Made by a program: the position numbers and the translations under genes. Under the pieces are notes generated by a model. The model saw only the letters and a program-made list of their open reading frames with translations, did no database searches and was not told where the DNA came from. This document shows, in pieces, positions 16,983 to 24,653 of a stretch of DNA of 28,042 nt (position 1 is its first letter; every line of letters starts with the position of its first letter). This stretch comes from JBGQAS01 sp964498605 (GTDB lineage: Bacteria; Chloroflexota; Anaerolineae; Anaerolineales; Anaerolineaceae). Location: assembly GCA_964498605.1 (NCBI GenBank), contig CAZCHK010000031.1:1-28042 (forward strand), read 5' to 3'.

Positions 16983-18065
16983 TTATTCCGTGATCAGGTC
17001 ACCGGTTTCTTTGTCGTAGAGATTGTTGCAGTCTTTAGTGAATGTAAGCCAGATTGTTTGATCCATTTTCACCTTGCTCACGCCGCTTTCTCTGACCGTG
17101 AGCTCGGTATCACCTTTTCTGGCGATGATGGTTGTATCCGCGCCCGATGGCAGGACCGAATAAGCCGAGAATTCAACCCCATCCTTTTCGTTCCTGGTGC
17201 TGATGCCGATGTCCTCAGGGCGGATACCCACCACGACATCTCCAGTTTTGTTGTATGTCCTGACCGGGACATTGAATTTGCCGATATCCACGCAGTCCTT
17301 TCCCGCAACCCAACCCGGCATCAGGTTCACCTTTGGATTGCCGATGAAATCAGCCACGAATAGATTTGCCGGAGCATGGTAAATGATATCCGGGGTGTCA
17401 TTCTGCTGGATGACTCCTTCTTTCATGACAGCTATCTTCGTCGACATGGTCATGGCTTCAATTTGATCATGGGTCACGTAGAGGGTCGTCGCGCCTGAAT
17501 CATGGTGCAAGCGCTTCAATTCCGTGCGCATATCCATTCGCAGGCGTGCGTCCAGGTTCGACAAGGGCTCGTCCATCAGGAACACGCTTGGCCGGTAGGC
17601 AAGCATGCGTGCCAAAGCGATGCGCTGCTGCTGACCGCCGCTCATCTCTCGGGGGTATCGATTTTCATATCCAGACATCTGAACCTCGGCCAGGGAATCC
17701 ATGACGCGCTGTTTTTTATCTTCATCAGGTATTTTTAACATATCCAGCGCAAAGGTGATATTTTTAAAGACTGTCATGTGCGGCCACAACGCGTAGTTCT
17801 GGAAAACCATGCCCAGCTCTCTTTTACCAGGTGGCATCGAAATCCCCTGCTTGCGCGAGAAGATCAATTTGTCGCCAATGTAGATCTCCCCGTCGTCCGG
17901 ATCTTCAAGTCCTGCAATACAGCGCAGTAGGGTGGTCTTTCCGCATCCAGAGGGACCCAGAAGAGTGAGGAAGGTGCGCGGTTCGATGGTCAGGCTGACA
18001 TCGTTTACTGCAATGACGTTGCCGAATTTCTTAGTTAGATTCTTGATGGTGATAGGTGTATCCAT
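16983..18065 (-). CDS. ABC transporter ATP-binding protein (FbpC/PotA/AfuC type)
   Basis: 360-residue ATPase. Walker A GPSGCGKTT (37-45), Q-loop VFQNYALWPHM, ABC signature MSGGQQQ (141-147), Walker B VFLMDE (161-166), D-loop SNLDARLR and H-loop His 199 are all intact. Residues about 245-360 are a regulatory C-terminal TOBE-type region, typical of CUT1/Fe3+-type importers. It is 13 bases after the permease gene and 121 bases before the binding protein. AGAGGA precedes ATG 18065. Confidence 0.9.
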   Translation of the reverse strand: MDTPITIKNLTKKFGNVIAVNDVSLTIEPRTFLTLLGPSGCGKTTLLRCIAGLEDPDDGEIYIGDKLIFSRKQGISMPPGKRELGMVFQNYALWPHMTVFKNITFALDMLKIPDEDKKQRVMDSLAEVQMSGYENRYPREMSGGQQQRIALARMLAYRPSVFLMDEPLSNLDARLRMDMRTELKRLHHDSGATTLYVTHDQIEAMTMSTKIAVMKEGVIQQNDTPDIIYHAPANLFVADFIGNPKVNLMPGWVAGKDCVDIGKFNVPVRTYNKTGDVVVGIRPEDIGISTRNEKDGVEFSAYSVLPSGADTTIIARKGDTELTVRESGVSKVKMDQTIWLTFTKDCNNLYDKETGDLITE

Positions 18066-18078
18066 GTGTTCCTCTCTT

Positions 18079-19917
18079 TCACATTCCCAGGCCTTTTTTC
18101 AAACTTCCGCCGCGGAATCGACTAATGATGAAATTTCCAATCAGCACGATGACGATTAACAGGATGATGACCGCGTTAGCCTGCTGCTCATTGCCATTCT
18201 CGACATAGCGCATTGTCATGCTTGCCAGGACCGCAGTGGTAGGCGTGACAAGCAGGATGATCAGCGATAGTTCACGCATCGTGGTGATGAAAGTCAAAAG
18301 AAAACCTGAAACAAACCCGGTGCTGGTCAGTGGAAAAATGATGCGTTTAAAGCGCTGCCACGCTCCTGCTCCCGCGATGGCAGCAGCTTCTTCCAGCTCT
18401 TTACCTACCTGCATCATTGCTGAGACACCGCTACGCGATGAGTAGGGAATGTGTTTTGCCACCGAAACGACTACCAGCAGGGCAAAGGTGCCGTAGAGTG
18501 CAGGTATGGGTCCGAAAGGTTTGGTGAACATGGAAATATACACTGCGCCAAAAGCGATGCCCGGGATCACGTAAGGAATGAACGCCAGCTGTTCGGTGAT
18601 CTTGGCAAGCCGGGTTCCCCGCCCCTTGACGATGGCGTACCCCAGGATGATACCCAGCAAGGCCGTAAAAAATGCGGTGAATGCAGATAACCTGATGGAA
18701 TTCCAGGCTCCCTGCCAGATCCGCTTGTTCAAGAGGATCCCTGGCTCGCCGCTGTTGATGGACAGGTCGCTTTTACCGATCCAGTGCGCCAGGGTGAAAT
18801 TGGACAGGCTGTAATCACCCGAGCGAAGCATGAAGGTGCTGTAGATCAAAATAGCTAAGGGTAGAACAGCGATGATAAACTGCACGATGACGACAAAGGT
18901 GAGGATGATGCCCTTGAAGTTGCGCAGTTTCGTCTTTTTGGACATGAAACCGCGGCCGCCGATGGTCTCGTAGCTCTTCCTTGTGCCCACCAGTTTCTGG
19001 TTAAGCAGGATATTCACCATGGCGAACATGATCAGGACGATCGCAGTGACAAAAGCGTCTCCGTAATTCCCATTGGTGGTGTTTGACCTGAGCATGGTTG
19101 AAAGCGTGTAATAATACACCGGCATGCCCAGGATATTCGGGCCGCCAAATGTTCCCATGGTTTTTGAAAAGGTCATGATAAAACCCGAGGCGATGGCAGG
19201 CGCGACAAGCGGGAAGGTGATCTTACGCATGATACGCCATCGACCCGCGCCTGCCAGTTCGCCTGCTTCTTCCAAGGAGGAGTCAATGGAGAGAAGCGCT
19301 GCGGACACGAACAGGAAGAAGAACGTGTAGTAATGCAGCGCGCTGCTGATGATGATCGGCAGGGCTCCGTAGGATACCCACACGGGCGGCGCGGATCCTG
19401 TAAGAAACTCCATGAAGCCCGGGGTGCCTCCGCTGAGTGCGGTGCTTTTGAAAAGTGTTTTCCAGGCCATGGCAATCGTCCAGGATGGCATGATGTACGG
19501 TACGGTTGCAAGGATATTGATCGCGCCCCGACCGGGGATATCGGTGCGGACGACCAGCCATGCCATCAAGCCGCCGATGACGAGCGCCAAACCGGTTGCT
19601 CCTAAGGATATTGTGAGTGAATGCAAAAGCGGTTCAAAGGTCATCAGCTTACCGATTTGGCCAGAGAGCATTCTGACCCAGTGGTAGACTGTGAAATCAC
19701 CGATTTCCGCGTCATGAATTACCCGCAGGTCGATCTCTGAAACAGTAAAGGTAGTGACCAGCATTCGGTATAGCGGAATGACGACCATGTAGAACATGAC
19801 CAGGAGCATGATAAGGGAGAGGACCACGTGGGGTTTCGTCAGCCAGCGGAAGAATCGTCGCAGTATCGGCATCACGCTGTTAGGTCTTTGTTGTGACGTG
19901 CCTGCATTTATTGCCAT
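18079..19917 (-). CDS. ABC transporter permease, two permease domains fused (FbpB/AfuB-like)
   Basis: 612-residue integral membrane protein with about twelve spans. It contains two binding-protein-dependent transport domains, each with an EAA loop that docks the ATPase: EEAGELAGAGRWRIMRKITF (about 216-235) and EEAAAIAGAGAWQRFKRIIF (about 509-528). A basic linker near residue 320 joins the halves. Fused two-domain permeases are usual in Fe3+/hexose-phosphate-type importers, so one gene supplies the whole channel. It starts 44 bases after the RpiR gene; the ribosome site AAGGAA is somewhat distant. With the downstream ATPase and lipoprotein it forms a complete importer. Confidence 0.9.
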   Translation of the reverse strand: MAINAGTSQQRPNSVMPILRRFFRWLTKPHVVLSLIMLLVMFYMVVIPLYRMLVTTFTVSEIDLRVIHDAEIGDFTVYHWVRMLSGQIGKLMTFEPLLHSLTISLGATGLALVIGGLMAWLVVRTDIPGRGAINILATVPYIMPSWTIAMAWKTLFKSTALSGGTPGFMEFLTGSAPPVWVSYGALPIIISSALHYYTFFFLFVSAALLSIDSSLEEAGELAGAGRWRIMRKITFPLVAPAIASGFIMTFSKTMGTFGGPNILGMPVYYYTLSTMLRSNTTNGNYGDAFVTAIVLIMFAMVNILLNQKLVGTRKSYETIGGRGFMSKKTKLRNFKGIILTFVVIVQFIIAVLPLAILIYSTFMLRSGDYSLSNFTLAHWIGKSDLSINSGEPGILLNKRIWQGAWNSIRLSAFTAFFTALLGIILGYAIVKGRGTRLAKITEQLAFIPYVIPGIAFGAVYISMFTKPFGPIPALYGTFALLVVVSVAKHIPYSSRSGVSAMMQVGKELEEAAAIAGAGAWQRFKRIIFPLTSTGFVSGFLLTFITTMRELSLIILLVTPTTAVLASMTMRYVENGNEQQANAVIILLIVIVLIGNFIISRFRGGSLKKGLGM

Positions 19918-19961
19918 TTAGATTCAATTCCTTTCAAAAAAGTGATTTATCACATTTGTCT

Positions 19962-20852
19962 TCACGGGGTGTCCTGCGAGTTGAACAGGCTTAACTGTCT
20001 GCGTAATGTGTCGAGCTTATCGAGAACTGGAATGATCTTCTCCTGGTCCACGCTTGCCAGGGAAAGAAGGAGCGCGTTGATTACAGTCATCGGCACCACC
20101 AGCGAGTGGAACTCCCCGACCGGTCCGCGCCGGGCTGCCAGGATGATATCCACCTTATCTTCAAGTATTGCGTCCAGCGTGTCAGTGAGCATGATGATTT
20201 TGCATCCAATTTGATTGCAGTAATCGAGGATAAGTTTGAGCGCAGGATTTTGGTCGAAAAAACAGATGACGAACATGACATCGCTTGCGCTCAGTTTCAG
20301 CAGGGATTCAAGAACCTCGCGTCCGGAGCTGGTGAGGGGGATGACATCCTTACCGAAACGGCGCAGACGCAATTCCATCAGGTTAACCAGCGATATGGAT
20401 GGTCCCAGACCAAATACGAATATCCTGTGATGTTTTCGCATCAATTCCACGGCTTTTTTGATTTGCGCACGGTTGATGGATCCAAGCGCCTGTGTCAGGT
20501 AATCGATCTCTGTCGCGGTCAGGCGCTCCAGGATATCCCCCGCCTCTTTGAGGTCGTCCAGTCTGCCCTGCAGCCGGGATGAATGAGTGACCCTGCGCCT
20601 GAAGTTCTCCTGGAGGACCGCCCTCATCGCTGGATAGCTATTAAAGCCCAGCGTTCGCGCAAAGCGCACCAGCGTGGCTTCACTCAGCTCCAGGGTTTGT
20701 GCGATCTCCCCGGCTGAAAGAAATGCAGCTTCATCCTGGTTTTGGCGCAGGAAATTGGCGATCGCCTTTTCACTTTTCGTTAAATTGGAATAATGATCAC
20801 TGATGATCTGGCTGAATTCAAGCTCGTTGATCGTAATATCATTGCTGGTCAT
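19962..20852 (-). CDS. RpiR-family transcriptional regulator (HTH plus SIS domain)
   Basis: 296 residues. The N-terminal RpiR-type helix-turn-helix is at about 25-80 (LTKSEKAIANFL, then SAGEIAQTLELSEATLVRFAR), followed by a SIS sugar-phosphate-binding domain (about 125-260) with RIFVFGLGPSISLVNLMELRL and VIPLTSSGREVLESLL. RpiR proteins sense phosphorylated sugars and control their catabolic genes. I chose ATG 20852 because AAGGAGATG lies just upstream; in-frame ATGs at 20891 and 20870 lack this. The gene has its own promoter and palindrome (20928-20969) and comes directly before the importer genes, so it probably controls them and itself. Confidence 0.88.
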   Translation of the reverse strand: MTSNDITINELEFSQIISDHYSNLTKSEKAIANFLRQNQDEAAFLSAGEIAQTLELSEATLVRFARTLGFNSYPAMRAVLQENFRRRVTHSSRLQGRLDDLKEAGDILERLTATEIDYLTQALGSINRAQIKKAVELMRKHHRIFVFGLGPSISLVNLMELRLRRFGKDVIPLTSSGREVLESLLKLSASDVMFVICFFDQNPALKLILDYCNQIGCKIIMLTDTLDAILEDKVDIILAARRGPVGEFHSLVVPMTVINALLLSLASVDQEKIIPVLDKLDTLRRQLSLFNSQDTP

Positions 20853-20927
20853 GACATCTCCTTGGATCATAAAAGTTGATGAAAGCAACAATATTCAAAG
20901 TAATGAAACAAACCTTACATTTGAAAT

Positions 20928-20956
20928 AGTATATGACATTTAATAAATTTATGCAA
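20928..20956 (-). promoter_or_regulatory. Promoter of the RpiR-transporter unit
   Basis: On minus, TTGCAT (20951-20956) and TATACT (20928-20933) are 17 bases apart, a good -10 with a partial -35. The start point would fall about 70 bases before ATG 20852. The -35 is embedded in the palindrome at 20950-20969. Confidence 0.55.
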
Positions 20957-20969
20957 GTTAAATTGCATA
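20950..20969. promoter_or_regulatory. Operator-like palindrome over the -35 of the RpiR promoter
   Basis: TATGCAA and TTGCATA are perfect 7-base inverted arms with a 6-base spacer. A dimer bound here would cover the -35 hexamer. The obvious candidate is the RpiR protein encoded just downstream, giving autoregulation and control of the importer; this is inference. Confidence 0.5.
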
Positions 20970-21000
20970 ATAGATTACAAATGATCCTGCGCTCGTTGCC

Positions 21001-22191
21001 TCAGCTTGATAGTTTTTTTTGGATTTCGGGTGATGCCCAAAACTGGGCTTGGGTGGTATCCACGACGAGATCACTCATCTCGATCTGGGGAATATATGCG
21101 CTTTCTGCCATCAGGTACTGTTCCCTGAAATAGCGGTTGAGAAAGTAATAGAGGTCATATTTCTTGCGGTAGTCCATATCCCGGCGCCATTTGCGCTTCA
21201 TTCGGACCGGGTCATCCGTCAGGTACACGATCTTAATGCCGATCAGATTCGCAATTTCTTCCAGCAGGAACGGAAAATTCCCTTCGATGAAGACGGTGTC
21301 GGCAGGTTCAATTGTGAGAAGAGAGCATCCCTCTCTTGGTCTGCCATCCAGATCATGGCTGGATGTGGCAAGGATAAAATCATAACGCGGGGTGCGGATC
21401 GTCTTTCCCGCGCAGATATCCCGGAGGCATTGCATGAAAATCTCATAGTGCAGCGCTTCCTTTCCCATTGAATCGATGCCGTGTTGTTCGCGGTAGTCAC
21501 GATCAGTCAAGAAATGGTCCATCTCGATTCCAGCAACACTTCGACCGGCGTGTGTGAGCGTGTTTCTCAGGCGGGAAACGATCTCGGTCTTTCCGGCAGC
21601 GGTAGGTCCGGCGATGGCGATCAAAATAGGTGTGCCCTGAAGATCAACCAGTTTCATGATTGACTCAATGAAAAACTGGTCGATCTCTTCATTGGCTTTT
21701 CGGAATGCTTTGTAACCGATGGCCTGTTCTTTTTCGAATTGCTGCTGTTTTGGCTCGAAGCAGCGAAAGGGTGATCCGCCCAGGTGCGCTTTCGCTTGCT
21801 CTGTGAAGTAAGTGGTGCGGTGCAGAAAATAGAATCCCCTGATGTCGAAATAAAAATGATTGCGGATCCAATCAAGGGGGTATTCATGGTTGACCAGTCC
21901 AACAAACAGCTCGCGCGTGAGGTTCGCGATCTGCAGGTCCAGGATGGTTTTTTGACACGATCTTGGACTCACCTGGATGGATTCATAGAAACGGCGTTCA
22001 TTGACCTCGAGCTCCAATTTATCTAACGGAGGTGTTGATTGGGATGCCCAGCCTTTTTCCGGAACGAGGTTCTCAAGTGCGTACTCGAATTCATACAGTT
22101 CAAGCTCTTCCAGTCCGGAGTTGACCTGTTGCATGATACTGAATAATTGTCTGGCGAACGATTTTTCATCAGGTAGGCTCAAGCTCATCAT
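21001..22191 (-). CDS. P-loop kinase-like protein (uridine kinase/phosphoribulokinase fold) with a novel N-terminal domain, copy 2
   Basis: 396 residues. Residues 1-185 are a domain I do not recognise (ELELYEFEYALENL, then LTRELFVGLVNHEYPLDW and DIRGFYFLHR). Residues about 186-396 are a P-loop kinase: Walker A GPTAAGKT (195-202), GIEMDHF (221-227), RTPRYDF (266-272, like the uridine kinase PxYDF), FIEGNFPF (301-308, strand with Walker B role) and a basic lid MKRKWRRDMDYRKK. A small phosphate-acceptor molecule is likely phosphorylated, but its identity is unknown. AAGGAGA lies five bases before ATG 22191; a second ATG follows at once. It is 24 bases after the ApgM gene. Confidence 0.8.
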   Translation of the reverse strand: MMSLSLPDEKSFARQLFSIMQQVNSGLEELELYEFEYALENLVPEKGWASQSTPPLDKLELEVNERRFYESIQVSPRSCQKTILDLQIANLTRELFVGLVNHEYPLDWIRNHFYFDIRGFYFLHRTTYFTEQAKAHLGGSPFRCFEPKQQQFEKEQAIGYKAFRKANEEIDQFFIESIMKLVDLQGTPILIAIAGPTAAGKTEIVSRLRNTLTHAGRSVAGIEMDHFLTDRDYREQHGIDSMGKEALHYEIFMQCLRDICAGKTIRTPRYDFILATSSHDLDGRPREGCSLLTIEPADTVFIEGNFPFLLEEIANLIGIKIVYLTDDPVRMKRKWRRDMDYRKKYDLYYFLNRYFREQYLMAESAYIPQIEMSDLVVDTTQAQFWASPEIQKKLSS

Positions 22192-22215
22192 CCATTTCTC
22201 CTTGTGTGCACAGTT

Positions 22216-23421
22216 TTACGCCCCATATTTAGCCACCCGACCGGCGTTGGCCAGGACAAGCAGCATGACGTTCTTGGCGGGTATGATACCGAGACTGCCT
22301 CTGGCGCAGGCTTTTTCGCCAAACTCGCTGATTGCGTCAGCCCTCACGAAGCGTGAAGAAAGAAGCAGCGGAACCGGATGCCAGCTGTGAGACTGCATGA
22401 TGGCTGGTGAGGAGTGATCGCCCGTGACGACGAGCACATCCGGACCCAGGGTGAGCAGGCGGGGCAGAAGGGAGTCGAACTCTTCAATCGCCTTGACCTT
22501 ACCGTCGAAATCTCCATTCTCACCGCAGGTGTCCGTTTTTTTGAAGTGCAGGTAGAAAAAATCATGGTCGTTCCAGTGTTTTTCAAGCGAGGAAAATTCG
22601 TCCGCCAGGGTGGATCCCTGCACATCCAGCACTTTCATGCCCACCAGCCTGGCCACACCACGGTACATCCCGTTCACGGCCACAGCCGCGGCGTTCAACA
22701 GGTATTTATCCGGAAACGTGGGCACGCTGGGAAACTTGGAGAAACCTCGCAGCATGATCATGTTCGCGGGGGATTGGTCCGCCAGGATCGTGCGCGCTTG
22801 CTGGATGAAAGAGTTGATCGCGCGGGCCGTCTTCTCTGACATCGAATCCCGGGATTCTGCTGCCCGAGTGGCGACGCCGAGTTTCAAGGGATCCGTGTCG
22901 GTGACATTGGCTCCGAAACCCGCTGCGCGCAGTATAAAGGCAAAGCGGTGTTCCTTGACTGCCTCGATGAATATCTCGGCTCCTTCCACCTTTATATTGC
23001 GGAGTTGTTCAACCAGGTGCTGACTTTGGCGAGTTGCCAGACGACCAGCCCGGCGATCGGTCAGTATACCTTGCTCATCCACTGAGCAGAAATTTCCCCG
23101 GGCGGCGATGTCATCCGGGCCCAGCTCAAAATCGACGCCCAGCGCTTCGAGTACACCGCGACCGATCTCGTATTCCAAGGGATCGTAGCCAAAAATGGCC
23201 AGATGCCCGGGGCCGCTGCCTGTAATGATACCGGGGCTGATGGGCAGGGACAAACCCAGGGCGGATCCAAATGCCAGGGAGTCCAGGTTAGGCGTAAATG
23301 CGGTCTCCAGCTCTGTCAGTCCACCAGGTTTTCGGGGAAGACCGCCCAGCCCATCCAGGATGACCATGGCGATCTTTGAATCAGACTTTTGAACCTGCCT
23401 GAGAAAAAAGGTTTCGCTCAT
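22216..23421 (-). CDS. apgM: Archaeal-type cofactor-independent phosphoglycerate mutase-like protein (ApgM)
   Basis: 401 residues of the AlkP superfamily, ApgM branch, which interconverts 2- and 3-phosphoglycerate. VILDGLGGLP (Asp 23) is the first metal motif, TGSGPGHLAIFGYDP (Ser 69) contains the phospho-acceptor serine, KKTDTCGENGDFDGK and VTGDHSSPA supply further metal ligands, and the C-terminus is SHSWHPVPLLL. The usual DxxGHD motif reads DTCGEN, so one histidine ligand is glutamate, as I recall also for other bacterial members. The start overlaps the previous kinase-like gene as ATGA (23418-23421), with AGGAGG upstream. With a second mutase-type gene nearby, this may have a pathway-specific role rather than glycolysis. 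Confidence 0.8.
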   Translation of the reverse strand: MSETFFLRQVQKSDSKIAMVILDGLGGLPRKPGGLTELETAFTPNLDSLAFGSALGLSLPISPGIITGSGPGHLAIFGYDPLEYEIGRGVLEALGVDFELGPDDIAARGNFCSVDEQGILTDRRAGRLATRQSQHLVEQLRNIKVEGAEIFIEAVKEHRFAFILRAAGFGANVTDTDPLKLGVATRAAESRDSMSEKTARAINSFIQQARTILADQSPANMIMLRGFSKFPSVPTFPDKYLLNAAAVAVNGMYRGVARLVGMKVLDVQGSTLADEFSSLEKHWNDHDFFYLHFKKTDTCGENGDFDGKVKAIEEFDSLLPRLLTLGPDVLVVTGDHSSPAIMQSHSWHPVPLLLSSRFVRADAISEFGEKACARGSLGIIPAKNVMLLVLANAGRVAKYGA

Positions 23422-24644
23422 GCATCCTCCTGGTCTCCGCGGCGGGTTGCTGGATCCTCACGGTCAGCCGCGATTAAGACTTGAATGGCGGGGGTGATCC
23501 ACAGCTCGGCGCGGGTCGTGTCGGCAAGGAAATCGCAAACTCGCAGCATCGGTCGAATGATCTCCGCAGCACGCAGGTGCTGCGTCCGAAAGAAGCGGTT
23601 GCAAAAATACACCGGTTCGTATTTTTTTCGCAGATCGATGTCCCTGTGCCATTTCCTTTTGAGCCGGATCGGGTCATCCGCCAGATAAACAATTTTGATC
23701 CCCGCAAGCGCGGCAATCTCGGGAATGTGCATGGGGAAATTCCCCTCCAGAAAGATGACCTCCGCGGGATCAATCTGCAGCAAAGTGCTGCCCTTCCTGT
23801 GTGCTCCAGCCAGGTTGTGGCTGGAGCGCTTTTTCAAAAAATCATAACTGGGGATCGACACGGTTTTCCCCGCTTTCAGCTGCGTGATGGCGTTCTTGAA
23901 CAGTTCGAAATGGATCATATCCTGGCTCAGTGCCATCCCATCGCGGTATTCTCCGTCCTTGAGAAAGTTGTCCAATTCGATCGAGGTAAAGGTTTTCCCC
24001 AGCCTTTGAATCTCAACTCGCAGCCTCTGCGTGATCTCGGTTTTTCCAGCGCCAGAGGGCCCAATCAGACTGAAGACAATCCGATTGGAGCTGGCTTGAA
24101 TGATGGTTATCAGAAGATTGATCAAAGCGGTATCAATTTCCCGGTTCGCTTCTCTGAGGTCCTTGTAGCCGATCTCGTGTTCTCTTAGGAGATCAGTCTG
24201 CCGTGAAGTGAAGCTAAGGTAAGGTTTCCCTGACAGGCGATGTTGGATCTCGGGAGAATGATACTGCGTGCGGATAAAAAACAGGAACGCGCGGACATCG
24301 AAATAAAAATGCAGGTCGACCCAATCCAGTGGAAAGCAACCGTTGACGATGCCCGTGAAGAGCGTGCGGGTCAGACTGATGACGGCATCATCGAGAATCA
24401 CCTTGCCGTTTTTGAGAGGTTTTAGCTGTATGCGGGTGAAGTAATCTTCCTGGTGGATTCTTTCGAGAAGAACATCCATCCCTTCTGGATGAATCGTTCC
24501 CCATCCTTCGGTGGGGGTGAGGTTATCCAGCGCGTAACAAAATTCGTACAATTCCAGGTTCTCTATGGCTGGGTCCAACATGGACATCCTGCCATACAAT
24601 GCTTCGGAAAAACGCAGTGCATCATTCAAAATCGCGGTGTCCAT
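23418..24644 (-). CDS. P-loop kinase-like protein with the same novel N-terminal domain, copy 1
   Basis: 408 residues, a paralogue of the protein at 21001. The unknown N-terminal domain (1-185) shares ELYEFCYALDNL, PLDWVDLHFYFDVRAFLFF and the HEIGYKDLREANREID helix. The kinase part has Walker A GPSGAGKT (195-202, same place as the paralogue), SIELDNFL, SIPSYDFLKKRSSH, FLEGNFP and the basic lid RLKRKWHRDIDLRKK. It is nine bases after the permuted mutase gene and overlaps the ApgM gene by four bases. The ribosome site before ATG 24644 is weak, so translation may depend on the gene upstream. The substrate is unknown. Confidence 0.8.
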   Translation of the reverse strand: MDTAILNDALRFSEALYGRMSMLDPAIENLELYEFCYALDNLTPTEGWGTIHPEGMDVLLERIHQEDYFTRIQLKPLKNGKVILDDAVISLTRTLFTGIVNGCFPLDWVDLHFYFDVRAFLFFIRTQYHSPEIQHRLSGKPYLSFTSRQTDLLREHEIGYKDLREANREIDTALINLLITIIQASSNRIVFSLIGPSGAGKTEITQRLRVEIQRLGKTFTSIELDNFLKDGEYRDGMALSQDMIHFELFKNAITQLKAGKTVSIPSYDFLKKRSSHNLAGAHRKGSTLLQIDPAEVIFLEGNFPMHIPEIAALAGIKIVYLADDPIRLKRKWHRDIDLRKKYEPVYFCNRFFRTQHLRAAEIIRPMLRVCDFLADTTRAELWITPAIQVLIAADREDPATRRGDQEDA

Positions 24645-24653
24645 GATTTTTCT

